Shown: positions 26,467-35,311 of the stretch, one piece after another
Numbering within the stretch: position 1 is the stretch's first letter
Layout: the number at the start of each line of letters is the position of its first letter
Origin: Leptolyngbya sp. SIO1E4
GTDB lineage: Bacteria; Cyanobacteriota; Cyanobacteriia; Phormidesmidales; Phormidesmidaceae
NCBI GenBank assembly: GCA_010672825.2
Contig: JAAHFU020000008.1
Location: 1 to 64,000 of the forward strand
Direction of reading: 5' to 3'
DNA: 64,000 nucleotides
Notes under the pieces: model-generated
Told to the model about the DNA's origin: nothing
What the model saw: only the letters and a program-made list of their open reading frames with translations
Database searches by the model: none
Program-made: the position numbers and the translations under genes

Positions 26467-27894
26467 ATGCAGAATCCGTGGCTTCGTTTTGTTCGCTCAG
26501 GAACCTGTGTATTCACAGCTTTGGGGTTAACCCTCTTAGGAGCAGCACCCGCTCGATCTTCAGCAAACCCAGCAAGTACTGCGCCTCTCAGGCCGACTGC
26601 TACGCTGGCGCAAAACATAGATGAAGAGACCAATATTCAGGTCTACGAGGCTGCCAGTCCAGCAGTTGTAGCGATTGAGGTTGGAGATTCCGGAGCCGCG
26701 GGTAGTGGAAGTATCGTGGCATCAACAGGCTTAGTGTTGACGAATGCCCATGTCGTTGGCAACGCTCGGGTCGCTCGCGTCCGCTTGGCAGATGGGCGAG
26801 AATTTACAGGTGATGTGGTGGGGTATGCCGACGATCGCATAGATTTAGCCGCGATCCAATTGCGCGGTAATCCAACCGGGTTGCCAACCATTCAGGTAGC
26901 CCCCCCTAATTCTGTGCGGGTAGGGCAGCGGGCGTTTGCTATTGGTAATCCATTTGGGTTGGCAGGGACCTTTACCGTGGGGATTGTCAGCCGCATTGAT
27001 CCTGAAAGGGGACTAATACAAACGGATGCTGCTATTAACCCTGGCAACTCGGGTGGTCCATTGCTAGATAGCAATGGACGTTTAATCGGAGTCAATACTT
27101 CAATCTTTACAACGGAAAGCAGTGGAGGCAATATCGGCATTGGCTTTGCCATTCCCATGCAAGAAGTGCAGCCTTTTCTAACTGCAGTCCGCAATGGCAC
27201 AGCATCAACCACTGCCAGCGCTGCCGGAGGGCGTGGGAGCCGTGGACCTGAGAGCATTGCCTTAAATAATACCGTCGCTGGGCAGCTGGGCAGCAGTAGT
27301 GACGTGTTACCTGACGGCAGTTACTTTAATGCCTATGTGTTTGAGGGGCGTCAAGGCCAGCGAATACAAATCGAGATGGTCAGCCAAGAGTTAGATCCTT
27401 ACTTGATTTTACTGAGCCAGGATGGCGATGCCCTCTACTTAGCAGATGATGACAGTGCGGGCAACTACAATGCGCGATTGGAAACTACGCTGCCTGTAGA
27501 CGGGGCTTATGTCATCATTGCCAATTCTTACGCTGAAGGCCAAGAAGGTCGCTATGATCTCAGTCTGAGCGAGGTGGGGGACTATATTCTGCGTCAGACT
27601 GGAAGCCTAACAACGGGCGACGCGATCGCTCCCGATGGCACTTTATTTGATAGCTATCCCTTGGAGGGACAAGCGGGCCAGGCCGTCACCATTACGTTAG
27701 AAAGCCAAGAGTTTGACACCTATTTAGCGCTAGTAGATGACGCTGGCCGTGTCATAGCGGAGAATGACGACATCAGCAGCAATAACACAAACTCTCAGGT
27801 AACGAGCACGTTACCGGCTACTGGCTCCTACGTCATCATTGTGAATGGCTATTCAACAGCTGATCAGGGCAGCTATACGCTGACTGTTCGCTAG
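26467..27894 (+). CDS. HtrA-like trypsin-fold serine protease with two C-terminal PPC domains
   Basis: 475 residues. A signal sequence (hydrophobic core about 11-26, then an Ala-rich tail) directs export. The protease domain (about 52-230) has a complete triad: H95 in TNAHVVG, D126 in RIDLAAI and S195 in NPGNSGGPL. It lacks a PDZ domain. Instead, two prepeptidase-type PPC beta domains follow (about 265-365 and 372-472), each ending YVIIxNxY...GxYxL. HtrA proteins degrade misfolded proteins in the periplasm or thylakoid lumen; PPC domains are usually binding or maturation modules of secreted proteases. Its stop overlaps the convergent HLIP gene by 4 bases. Confidence 0.9.
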   Translation: MQNPWLRFVRSGTCVFTALGLTLLGAAPARSSANPASTAPLRPTATLAQNIDEETNIQVYEAASPAVVAIEVGDSGAAGSGSIVASTGLVLTNAHVVGNARVARVRLADGREFTGDVVGYADDRIDLAAIQLRGNPTGLPTIQVAPPNSVRVGQRAFAIGNPFGLAGTFTVGIVSRIDPERGLIQTDAAINPGNSGGPLLDSNGRLIGVNTSIFTTESSGGNIGIGFAIPMQEVQPFLTAVRNGTASTTASAAGGRGSRGPESIALNNTVAGQLGSSSDVLPDGSYFNAYVFEGRQGQRIQIEMVSQELDPYLILLSQDGDALYLADDDSAGNYNARLETTLPVDGAYVIIANSYAEGQEGRYDLSLSEVGDYILRQTGSLTTGDAIAPDGTLFDSYPLEGQAGQAVTITLESQEFDTYLALVDDAGRVIAENDDISSNNTNSQVTSTLPATGSYVIIVNGYSTADQGSYTLTVR

Positions 27895-28127
27895 AATCCA
27901 AGCCACGTAAAAAAGTCTTGGCGCGTGAATAGCTCTAGGACCAGTAAAGCCACAAATCCAATCATGGCAAAGCGGCCATTGATGCGCTCTGCATAGCTAT
28001 TCCAGCCTAAGGACGGAGCCGTCGCTTGAGCAGTGGCTGTTTCGGGAACATCAGCCTGGTCGGCGCTGTCAATTGCGGCATCCTCAGAGGGAGACCTTTC
28101 GGGGGAATCTTGCATATCAGGTTCCAT
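27891..28127 (-). CDS. High-light-inducible protein (CAB/ELIP/HLIP, one helix) with acidic N-terminal extension
   Basis: 78 residues. The last 36 hold the chlorophyll-binding helix: AERINGRFAMIGFVALLVLELF, with the conserved Glu, Asn and Arg ligand set. The first 40 are acidic and Ala-rich. HLIPs bind chlorophyll and carotenoid in the thylakoid and protect new photosystem II or chlorophyll enzymes under strong light. The 3' end overlaps the protease gene tail to tail. Confidence 0.9.
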   Translation of the reverse strand: MEPDMQDSPERSPSEDAAIDSADQADVPETATAQATAPSLGWNSYAERINGRFAMIGFVALLVLELFTRQDFFTWLGF

Positions 28128-28219
28128 GGCGCCTATGTTCTGTGGATCATGACGACGATATCACAGGACTGTAGCGTTCTGATGCGGGGGTGATCTTTTC
28201 CGCTGGGCTTGCTGCCACT

Positions 28220-29275
28220 CTATTGGACTATTGGAATCAAGGGCTGAAGGTTAGGCGCCAAGGTGCGAGCGCTAATACCTGCTTTGTGAGCAACCATGAC
28301 CCCGATCGCTTCTAAATAAGATCGAACCCGGATAGATCGCAGGCCCAATGATTCAGAGGGAACGCTCAGGGTTGTGTGATTTTCTTCAACCGCAATGATT
28401 TGGGCACCGGTATTGCCAAAGCTCAGCACCCCCTTCCCCCCAAAAGCAGTAGCGGGGACGATCACGGCGTCGACCTGGGTATTCCATATCTGGTCTGATG
28501 GGGGGGGAGTTGCAGTGATGAACTGGGGGGCACGGCTGAGTCCAGCTAACACACAGGGCAAAAAGGTGTACCCAATTTCCTCCGCCGCAGATTTCGGGGA
28601 TACGGTGGGGTCAAGGGGTAGGGGATTCAAGGCGGGGGCATGGGCGCAGGGAACCTGAAAGGCACGCACAATAAGGTGACTGATGACGGCTTCGGCCCCT
28701 GCTAGGGGATCCACACCTTGCCCTTGCCGATAATTCTGCAGCGCATCGGATCCTTCGTCGTCTGGGAAACGGGCCACGATCGCGATCGCATCTGCGCCCT
28801 GCTTTAACAATTTCTCTGCGCCCCGCAGCAACGTCCCTGGATCTTTGACTGTGCCCCAGGTTGCCCCAGAGTCAGCAACGCTTAGGGTAACCCCTACAGG
28901 AGCATCGGTGACAAGGCAATCGGAGATATCTAGCCCCAGCGTCGCCCGTGCCGCATCTGCTGCCTGCACGTGTCGCCAGCGTAGAGATTCCTCTATGCCA
29001 GCATCCAGAAGAAGACCAATACGATTTTGATGAACGGGACGCAATCCCCACTGTCCAGCTGCGAACTGATCCAGCCCATATCCCTCCACGTAGAGAGCAT
29101 TGGGTAAAGGCCAATACAGCTGTGCCCCATTCATGACGTTGGGGTGAGTAATCACCGTCTCTGCCACTTGGGCGATCGCCCGAGCCACAGGCAGCGCATC
29201 TCCGGCATAGCCCCCGATCGCAGCTCCTACCCCTGTTGGCACAATGAGAACAGCCGTATATGGGCGTTGGGACAC
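28220..29275 (-). CDS. DUF3326 domain protein
   Basis: 351 residues. The opening VLIVPTGVGAAIGGYAGDA and the block VITHPNVMNGAQLYWP are characteristic of DUF3326, a conserved family of cyanobacteria and plants' relatives with unknown function. It has no signal peptide or membrane helix, so it is probably a cytosolic enzyme; the Gly-rich start could bind a nucleotide or phosphate. It lies 92 bases after the HLIP start on the same strand and may be independent. Confidence 0.8.
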   Translation of the reverse strand: MSQRPYTAVLIVPTGVGAAIGGYAGDALPVARAIAQVAETVITHPNVMNGAQLYWPLPNALYVEGYGLDQFAAGQWGLRPVHQNRIGLLLDAGIEESLRWRHVQAADAARATLGLDISDCLVTDAPVGVTLSVADSGATWGTVKDPGTLLRGAEKLLKQGADAIAIVARFPDDEGSDALQNYRQGQGVDPLAGAEAVISHLIVRAFQVPCAHAPALNPLPLDPTVSPKSAAEEIGYTFLPCVLAGLSRAPQFITATPPPSDQIWNTQVDAVIVPATAFGGKGVLSFGNTGAQIIAVEENHTTLSVPSESLGLRSIRVRSYLEAIGVMVAHKAGISARTLAPNLQPLIPIVQ

Positions 29276-29541
29276 AGACTTTCTCCCGATACCAGTGGTT
29301 AGAAAGAGCCTTAAAGCTCAGAGGATATTTCCCGAAAATATTTTAGGCGGGTTTTGCTTACCCAAACCGCTCAACCATGTCTGACTACTGTCTGAAAGAG
29401 GGTGTCTTTGCCCTGAACTTTATTGCCCTAAACTTTATGGGTTCTCCCCACCAACCGCGAATCATCTCCATCTTTGACTCACTTGCACCAGCAGGATATG
29501 ACAAGATGAGAAAATTGCTGTAGAGCGGTTAGTGCAATTGC

Positions 29542-29979
29542 ATGACTGATTCCAATTCCCCTTCAATTCCGGCGTATCAAAAACTCAAAACTCTCCGATC
29601 CTTACTTTTGAAGCTTCATAAGGCATTGCTAGATGCAGAACGTGACAGCTATGAACGAATTCACGGCCCGATTCCTTCTAAGGGAGAGTTATTTCAACTA
29701 GTGATCGGCGATGAATGGTTTGAGTGGCTCCGCCCAATCTCTCAATTCATTGTCAAAATGGACGAAGCGCTTGGGGAGAAAGATCTCATTTCTCCGAACC
29801 AGATTTATACGCTCTTGGCAGAGGCTCGAGACTTGCTGCCCTTGCAAGTAACTGACACCAGCGAAGCGGCAGTTCGTTATCAACGGGCAAAACAAAACGA
29901 TGCCGCCATTGCCAGCATGCATGTTGAAATGGTGAGCCTTCTAGATCTGACGCCGACAGGAGAGAATCAAAATCCCTGA
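29542..29979 (+). CDS. Conserved hypothetical protein, helical
   Basis: 145 residues, soluble and mostly helical by composition. It contains KLKTLRSLLLKLHKALLDAER and HGPIPSKGELFQLVIGDEWFEWLRP. I have seen similar short proteins in many bacteria but cannot give a function. Codon use and the lack of overlap with other frames of note support a real gene. It converges with the FIST gene, 39 bases apart. Confidence 0.7.
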   Translation: MTDSNSPSIPAYQKLKTLRSLLLKLHKALLDAERDSYERIHGPIPSKGELFQLVIGDEWFEWLRPISQFIVKMDEALGEKDLISPNQIYTLLAEARDLLPLQVTDTSEAAVRYQRAKQNDAAIASMHVEMVSLLDLTPTGENQNP

Positions 29980-30018
29980 GCATCCTGATCTTGTCTTGAT
30001 ACATGACGTTGGCGGTCT

Positions 30019-31272
30019 CTATGCTTCTGAGGGGCGGCAAATCCCAAGCACGGAGGTGTATCCGTGCAAAAATGTGGCATTGCCAATCGGGCCAATTTCA
30101 CCCCCGCAGAAAAAGCCACTGAGGGGGACAGAAGCTAAGTAACGATTAAACAGGTGAGCATCAAAATGCGATTCTTGATATAGCTGTTCTCCTCGCCCCA
30201 TACAAGAAAACATTAGAGCACCTATTGGGGAAACGCCTTGAGTGTCGATTTCACCTCGATAGCGTGCTAGCAGGGTTTCCAAATCCTCTGCGGAGGTGCG
30301 AGCATCTCGTAAGTGGAACTGAATGCGTTGGCCAATGCGAATCCGATCGCCGATCGCGATCGCACCAATGCGAGGATCAACCCCTAACAGATTTCGAATC
30401 AAGAAGTCTCCATGGTGAAGGGTTTTCTTGAAGCCATCCTGGGCAACCCCAATAAATAGAGAATGCTGGGCCAGTTGGCGATCTTCTTCACTGAGATCTT
30501 GTAAGATACCCTGCAGAATTTCGAGGGGTGTCTGTGGATCCTCATCTCCCGAGGACTCGGCTTCCTCAAGCTTGAGTAGGATATTTCGCTCGCCTTCTAA
30601 CACTCGATAGGTTTGCCCAATCGGCCGACACCCTTGGGCCACAATCGCATCCAGCACAATATTGCCCGACAAAGCCACGCCGACGACCCCTTCATCGTAC
30701 AAAGCATCGTTATAAAACAAACAGCTGCTTCGTTGAAAACTACTGACGCTGGCTAATCCACCCACTTTGACCGTGCCTGGATAGGCAAAATCGAGTCCTT
30801 GGAGCAAGTCATTAATGCCCGAGGAAAAAGGATCCGCCATTAGAATGAATTTGGGATTCTCTGCTGGGGAAACACCGACTTTTTCCACCCAAGCATCTGG
30901 GGGGCCGTCTAAGTCCGGAAGGTCGTCGCTCTTGAGATAAAAACTCTTGACAGTTACATCTGGCAGGGTAGCTAAGCACAAACTCAGAGCCGGTTTCTGC
31001 TCAATCTCATAGGACTCCTTCGATGCCAGAGTACCAATGACACCGCCGCCGCTACATCCAATCAAACAGGGCACCCGAAGCACATCCTGCAGCAGCGGTA
31101 ACAGTCGGGGATATTCGCTGGCAAAGACAGATGAAATAAATACCAACCCCAGATCTGGCAAAGTTTCGAGTTGGCTATGTGCCTGTTCAGCCACCTCTCG
31201 AACCGCCGCCTCTAGGGAAGATTTTGTTGAGAGGGCACTACCCCACTGCATTGAGTGAGCGGTTCCAGCCAT
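30019..31272 (-). CDS. FIST-domain sensory protein
   Basis: 417 residues. The N-terminal FIST_N part (about 10-220) contains LVFISSVFASEYPRLLPLLQ and LIGCSGGGVIG. The FIST_C part follows, with GALMFSCMGRGEQLY and the ending SGFFCGGEIGPIGNATFLHGYTSVLG. FIST domains are cytosolic sensors thought to bind amino acids or related small ligands, usually linked to signal transduction proteins. No kinase or cyclase is fused or adjacent here, so it would act alone or with a distant partner. Confidence 0.92.
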   Translation of the reverse strand: MAGTAHSMQWGSALSTKSSLEAAVREVAEQAHSQLETLPDLGLVFISSVFASEYPRLLPLLQDVLRVPCLIGCSGGGVIGTLASKESYEIEQKPALSLCLATLPDVTVKSFYLKSDDLPDLDGPPDAWVEKVGVSPAENPKFILMADPFSSGINDLLQGLDFAYPGTVKVGGLASVSSFQRSSCLFYNDALYDEGVVGVALSGNIVLDAIVAQGCRPIGQTYRVLEGERNILLKLEEAESSGDEDPQTPLEILQGILQDLSEEDRQLAQHSLFIGVAQDGFKKTLHHGDFLIRNLLGVDPRIGAIAIGDRIRIGQRIQFHLRDARTSAEDLETLLARYRGEIDTQGVSPIGALMFSCMGRGEQLYQESHFDAHLFNRYLASVPLSGFFCGGEIGPIGNATFLHGYTSVLGICRPSEA

Positions 31273-31739
31273 AGAGAAAGCCTCCTACCACTGAGTTTAG
31301 TCTATCTCTAGCTAGGCTGATATCTAACTAAATATATGGAACTTACGAGTTTTTAAGCTGGTATAACGCGGCTGTTGCGTCGCAGAATGCCCAGAACGCT
31401 CTGCTATTGAGTATTTTCAGCCAGCCCCCAAAACTTTAAACATCTTCGTCTTCGAAGACATCCACAGGTCTCATAGTGCTGGGAACCGACATAAACCTGA
31501 CGGGTGCCCCCCTGCCTTTTTCTCAACCCAGGGGTTAGCCTATTAATGATGTATTCCTTTATCAAGGAATATTGCAAAATCCGTCATCCCTCAGAAGGAT
31601 GTATGAAGGTTTGCTGTAGTTTACACTGTTTTGCTATGAGCAAGGCGTTACACTGAGCCGCAGAGAGGGTATCTTGTACCAACCATGTAGGTTCTTTATT
31701 GCCCGTAGAGGGTCTTTGAACAGTTTCAACTAGGGTTCT
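31273..31739. other. Intergenic region between the FIST and CP12 genes
   Basis: 467 bases between divergent genes. TATTCCTT (31552-31559) and AAGGAATA (31564-31571) form a tight hairpin, followed by CATCC/GGATG near 31585-31601, both in the CP12 leader. They may be control structures for cp12. No gene is seen. Confidence 0.45.
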
Positions 31740-31964
31740 ATGAGCAACATTCAAGAAAAAATTCAAAAAGAAAGAGAAACTGCCCGCGATGCTTGTGACA
31801 CCTCTGGCAGTAGTTCTGCTGAGTGCGCTGCTGCTTGGGATGTCGTCGAGGAACTACAGGCCGAGGCCTCTCATCAACGGGCAAGTGAGCCTCAGAAGTC
31901 TTCTTTTGAAGAGTATTGCGATGCCAATCCTGAAGCAGATGAATGTCGCGTCTACGAAGATTAG
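31740..31964 (+). CDS. cp12: Calvin cycle regulator CP12
   Basis: 74 residues, standard length. Two redox cysteine pairs are present: C19 and C29 in the N-terminal half and C60 and C69 in the C-terminal half (EEYCDANPEADECRVYED), with the core motif AAWDVVEELQAEASHQ. CP12 is intrinsically disordered when reduced. On oxidation in the dark it clamps GAPDH and phosphoribulokinase into an inactive complex. It is monocistronic. Both cysteine pairs intact means both enzymes can be bound. Confidence 0.96.
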   Translation: MSNIQEKIQKERETARDACDTSGSSSAECAAAWDVVEELQAEASHQRASEPQKSSFEEYCDANPEADECRVYED

Positions 31965-32300
31965 GTGCTGACCATCGTTGATTTCTCCTTAAGAACAGCT
32001 ACGTAAAAGGCATCTTAGAGAAGTTGGAAATTGAAAAGGTCACCATTGAAGGGAACATCAAGGATTAGTTCATCCAATGCTGTTCTTTGCAATGCAGCCT
32101 TTGTAATGCCTCTGTAATATCTCTTGTAGAGCTTTGTCGTAGCTATTCCCCTGCAGTGTATAGCTTACCTCTAAAGCCGCTCTTTTCCAAAAGGGGCGGC
32201 TTTTTCGAGTACGGGTTCTAAGCTACCCTATTGTACGAGTGGCCACGAATGGCGATCGCTTACGGATCTTCTGGCTCTGCCCCCTTTCAGGAAACAACTC
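31965..32300. other. Intergenic region after cp12
   Basis: 336 bases. It carries the terminator at 32173-32205 and, before that, about 200 bases with no gene, which would be a long 3' untranslated part of cp12 or a small RNA ending at that terminator. The last 90 bases should hold the promoter of the next gene. Confidence 0.5.
32173..32205 (+). terminator. Intrinsic terminator
   Basis: AAAGCCGC pairs with GCGGCTTT, with additional pairing of TTTTCC and GG bases in the arm, and a T-run at 32201-32205. It lies 209 bases beyond the cp12 stop. Confidence 0.8.
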
Positions 32301-32654
32301 ATGACGCTCCAGGTTTATGGCATTCCTAACTGTGGCACTTGCAAAAAAGCCTTCAACTGGTTAGCCAATAACGACATTGAGTACACATTTATTGACACGA
32401 AAACCGATCCCCCAACACGCACCCTGATTCAGGATTGGGTCAATACCCTGGGGTTCAAGCCAATGCGCAACACTTCTGGACAGGCGTATCGTGCCCTAGG
32501 AGACGAGAAAAAAGACTGGGGAGACGACCAGTGGGTTGCTGCCTTTGCCGAAAATCCGATGTTGCTTAAGCGCCCTTTATTTATCAAAGAGGGTAAAGCT
32601 GTCTTGGTAGGATTTCGCGCTAAAGAAGAAGACCTCCAGGCCCTACTGGGCTAG
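32301..32654 (+). CDS. ArsC/Spx-family protein
   Basis: 117 residues, thioredoxin-like. It begins LQVYGIPNCGTCKKAFNWL, so it has a CGTC (C-x-x-C) redox motif at about residues 11-14, and continues with the conserved NPMLLKRPLFI that carries the family arginine. Members are either glutaredoxin-dependent arsenate reductases or Spx/MgsR RNA-polymerase-binding regulators. The RP-containing block with no other ars gene nearby leaves both open; the CxxC favours a redox-sensing Spx-like role. It is monocistronic. Confidence 0.8.
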   Translation: MTLQVYGIPNCGTCKKAFNWLANNDIEYTFIDTKTDPPTRTLIQDWVNTLGFKPMRNTSGQAYRALGDEKKDWGDDQWVAAFAENPMLLKRPLFIKEGKAVLVGFRAKEEDLQALLG

Positions 32655-32672
32655 CGATCTCGTAAAGGAATT

Positions 32673-32782
32673 AGGACTTACGCAGTTGAATCCGATAACG
32701 GCCTCCAGCACCCAAACTTGGGGGTGATCGGATTCAAAATTCCCCAGAATTGGAGGATACAGGGGGCCAGTGCGTAAGTTCT
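32673..32782. repeat. 110-bp MITE-like element with terminal inverted repeats
   Basis: The ends AGGACTTACGCA (32673-32684) and TGCGTAAGTTCT (32771-32782) are inverted with 11 of 12 matches. Inside, TTGAATCCGAT (32686-32696) pairs perfectly with ATCGGATTCAA (32727-32737). The ACTTACGCA end is a motif frequent in cyanobacterial intergenic repeats. No target duplication could be confirmed by eye. Confidence 0.65.
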
Positions 32783-32874
32783 GGAAATCAAAAAAGGCAA
32801 TCGTTTGCCTCAAGGCACAGCCCATTAGGAAGCGGCAATCTCCTGCACCTCTACAGCGGGATCAACAAGCGAGA

Positions 32875-33111
32875 TCAAAATTCATTCAGCACGGGGACTA
32901 AATAAAGCGCGATGAAGGCTTTGGCTGCATCTGGGTCTAATTGATTGAGCGATCGCACAATTTCTACGATGGTTTCGCCGGTAGGATCTGTACGCTCATG
33001 TACCCAGCGATAGACAACCGTGCGCTCCATGCCCAGGGTGACAGCCAGCTTATTCTGGCTGATTTCATAGGTTTCTAGGGTTTCCTTCAGGGCGCGCCCA
33101 GCTCTTCCCAT
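32875..33111 (-). CDS. Small XRE-like helix-turn-helix protein
   Basis: 78 residues if translation starts at ATG 33111 (MGRAGRALKETLETY); the 33147 start would add 12 residues that look like non-coding sequence. The HTH is ISQNKLAVTLGMERTVVYRWVHERTDP, followed by a helical tail LDPDAAKAFIALYL. This compact HTH type is frequent in cyanobacteria. It lies 60 bases after the 2TM gene on the same strand. The target is unknown. Confidence 0.8.
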   Translation of the reverse strand: MGRAGRALKETLETYEISQNKLAVTLGMERTVVYRWVHERTDPTGETIVEIVRSLNQLDPDAAKAFIALYLVPVLNEF

Positions 33112-33171
33112 ACTGATAGTTACTGTCCCAATAAGTGAATGCCTCAATGGCCTGAATGATGCTAGGGGTGT

Positions 33172-33678
33172 TTAAGTCCCTAAAAGCCAGTCCATCAAGC
33201 GATTGAATGATTTCTTAAGCTGCTGTCGCCGTCGCCACTTCTCAAACTCTTGGCGATAGCGGGGATCATTGGGGCGATAAGTATGCCAGGCATGTAACCC
33301 GACAGCCCCTCCCCAGAACAGCAGAATGTACAGTGACCAGGAGAGGTTTCCTGAGATCATAAAGTTAACGGTCAGCAACAGGGTATTGAGCACGATAAAC
33401 CGTAGCAGGTGACTCTGAAACCGCTGTTTCTGAAATTCGTCAAAGGCTTTCAGGTCGGCATTCTCAAGGCACCGCTGCTGCCATTCTTGCTCTGCTTCCG
33501 CCAGAGTTGTTGCTGAAATGCCCAGTTCCTCAGCAATTTCAAGGAGCTGCGTACGGGTGAGGTCACCCTCCTCAGTTTGTCGGGCGATCGCAATCTGAAG
33601 AATCGCCTGGGCGTCTTCAGAGGGGTAAATATCAGAATTGTCTTGCCCAGAAGCCATTGCAGTTGTCGGCTCAGTCAT
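33172..33678 (-). CDS. 2TM-domain membrane protein
   Basis: 168 residues. The cytosolic N-terminal part (about 20-75) resembles a short helical SHOCT-like or HTH-like segment (DLTRTQLLEIAEELGISATTLAEAEQEW). The 2TM domain follows: FQSHLLRFIVLNTLLLTVNFMISG and LYILLFWGGAVGLHAWHTYRP, then a basic tail. 2TM domains are often fused to LytTR regulators or kinases; here the protein stands alone, next to a small HTH gene. The function is unknown. Confidence 0.8.
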   Translation of the reverse strand: MTEPTTAMASGQDNSDIYPSEDAQAILQIAIARQTEEGDLTRTQLLEIAEELGISATTLAEAEQEWQQRCLENADLKAFDEFQKQRFQSHLLRFIVLNTLLLTVNFMISGNLSWSLYILLFWGGAVGLHAWHTYRPNDPRYRQEFEKWRRRQQLKKSFNRLMDWLLGT

Positions 33679-34382
33679 GACAGTCGAACAGGCAGGCCAT
33701 GCTTACTCTCTACTGTTATAAATAATTTTCGAGTGCCTTGATAAAAAATTCTGCTGCAATTATGCCGACGCTGTAGCTAACAATTTTCTTGGAGACTACT
33801 CGGCAGCCTTAAAGATCGCTTCACAGCCTCAGCGTGCTGCAAGTAACCGTGCTGCAAATAACAACGTATCCAGAAACCCGATCTCTCCCAAACCCCAGCC
33901 GTTATCTGGTTAGGCTTTGCAGAAAACAGGTTCCTATCGGCTGTCTCGATATCCACATATAGCCTTGTTCAGTTGAGTCCAGTACATCCGGGTCAAGACA
34001 GGGTCTAGGGTTTGGGGTCTAGGGTGTGCTTGATTAGCCTGCATACCGCAATAGTCAGGGTAGAGCGAATGCCCTGCCAATCTTGAGCGGGATGTGCACT
34101 GTCATCTGCTCTATTCTGTGGAGCCCTGGATTCTTCAGGACTTGACAGTGCCAAGAGCCGGGGCCTATGCCGTATTTTCCCTGACTACGACCACCTGACA
34201 AGGTTGCAAATAAGGTAGGCATTCATCCCACTGGTGCTGGCTTACTCAGTCGTATAAAGCTTCTGAGAAAATACTGATGTTAAGGTATGAAACTTTTCCG
34301 GAGATGACATATTAGAGGCGATAGTTAGACAGGGTGCTGATTAATACGTAATTAATTCTTTACAGCCAAGACAAAAAAATTT
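33679..34382. other. 704-base intergenic region upstream of the FecR operon
   Basis: It contains the family A repeat at 33957-34053 and a long inverted repeat, GCACTGTCA (34096-34104) with TGACAGTGC (34143-34151), enclosing a smaller CCTG/CAGG pair. That structure could be an RNA stem or an element remnant. A short direct repeat CGTGCTGCAA lies near 33833 and 33849. No gene is seen. Confidence 0.5.
33957..34053 (+). repeat. Dispersed repeat family A
   Basis: A full copy from ATATAGCCTTGTTCAGTTGA to GCATACCGCAATAG; nearly identical to 5649-5743. Confidence 0.8.
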
Positions 34383-35267
34383 ATGAAAATGCCTCTCATG
34401 GGACGGTCAAGTGCCCTCAGTAGACTGACCTTGGGAGCGATGTTTGTGACAACGGTCATCGGTATCGCCTACGTGCCTGCCTTACAGGCCCAGTCTGCAG
34501 GACGTTGGTTGGAAGTGCGACGGCTATCCGGGAATGTGACGACCCAAGTGGGTAGCAGTCGGGCGGCGCGAATTGGCGATCGCCTCTCGGCAGCAGGCCA
34601 TGGCCTGACCACAGGACGCCTGTCTAGCGCGAACTTTACAGTCGATACCGGCATCGGCTCTTTAGCAGTGGCTCAAAATACCCAGATGATTGTGCGGCAG
34701 TTGGCGACCCTATCTGATGGGTCACGGGTGACGATTCTAGATGTGCCGCGCGGTCAGGTTCGCATCCAGGCGCGCTCGTTTACCCATACCAATTCGCGTC
34801 TAGAACTCCATACCCCCAGTGGTGTAGCTGCCGTGCGGGGGACAGATTTCGGCATTGCTGTTGACGAAGCAGGAAAGACTAGCGTTGCCACCCTCGAAGG
34901 GCAGGTTGAGGTCAGTGCTCAGTCTATTACGGTTCCCGTCGATGCAGGAGAAGTTTCCATTATTCGGCCTGGAGAGCCTCCGACCTCGACCCGCACGCTG
35001 GATCGAGAACTGGATATCCAATGGCAGACTCAAGAGCGGCGAGCACATCGATTGCACATATCGGGCCGTATTGATGCGGCCAATACCCTCTTCCTAGGGG
35101 CAGAAGAACTTGCCGTCAGCCGCAGTGGATATTTTGAGGGGGTTGTTCCCTTAGCCAACCGTAATCGTAGCGTGGTGTTTACGGTACGGAACCCCCTCGG
35201 GGAATCCCGCACGCATCGGATTCGCCTGTGGCAATTGCCTGACTTAGATCGAAATGGCAGCGATTAA
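34383..35267 (+). CDS. FecR-domain secreted protein
   Basis: 294 residues. A signal peptide (hydrophobic core about 14-30, cleavage near LQAQSA) precedes the FecR domain: LSAAGHGLTTGRLSSANFTVDTGIGSLAVAQNTQMIVRQ, then LDVPRGQVRIQAR and GVAAVRGTDFGIAVDEAGKTSVATLEGQVEVSA. The C-terminal part looks like a further beta domain. It is the first gene of an operon with the CHASE2 cyclase 44 bases downstream, a pairing repeated in cyanobacteria. It may bind cell-wall or extracellular ligands and feed the cyclase's periplasmic sensor. Confidence 0.88.
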   Translation: MKMPLMGRSSALSRLTLGAMFVTTVIGIAYVPALQAQSAGRWLEVRRLSGNVTTQVGSSRAARIGDRLSAAGHGLTTGRLSSANFTVDTGIGSLAVAQNTQMIVRQLATLSDGSRVTILDVPRGQVRIQARSFTHTNSRLELHTPSGVAAVRGTDFGIAVDEAGKTSVATLEGQVEVSAQSITVPVDAGEVSIIRPGEPPTSTRTLDRELDIQWQTQERRAHRLHISGRIDAANTLFLGAEELAVSRSGYFEGVVPLANRNRSVVFTVRNPLGESRTHRIRLWQLPDLDRNGSD

Positions 35268-35311
35268 GCAGACTAACAGGCGGTTCAGGGCGCGAACTAT
35301 CGGCACGGGGA

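Noticed and set aside
32643-32825. 60-codon minus-strand frame
   Set aside because: It is formed by the MITE-like repeat at 32673-32782.
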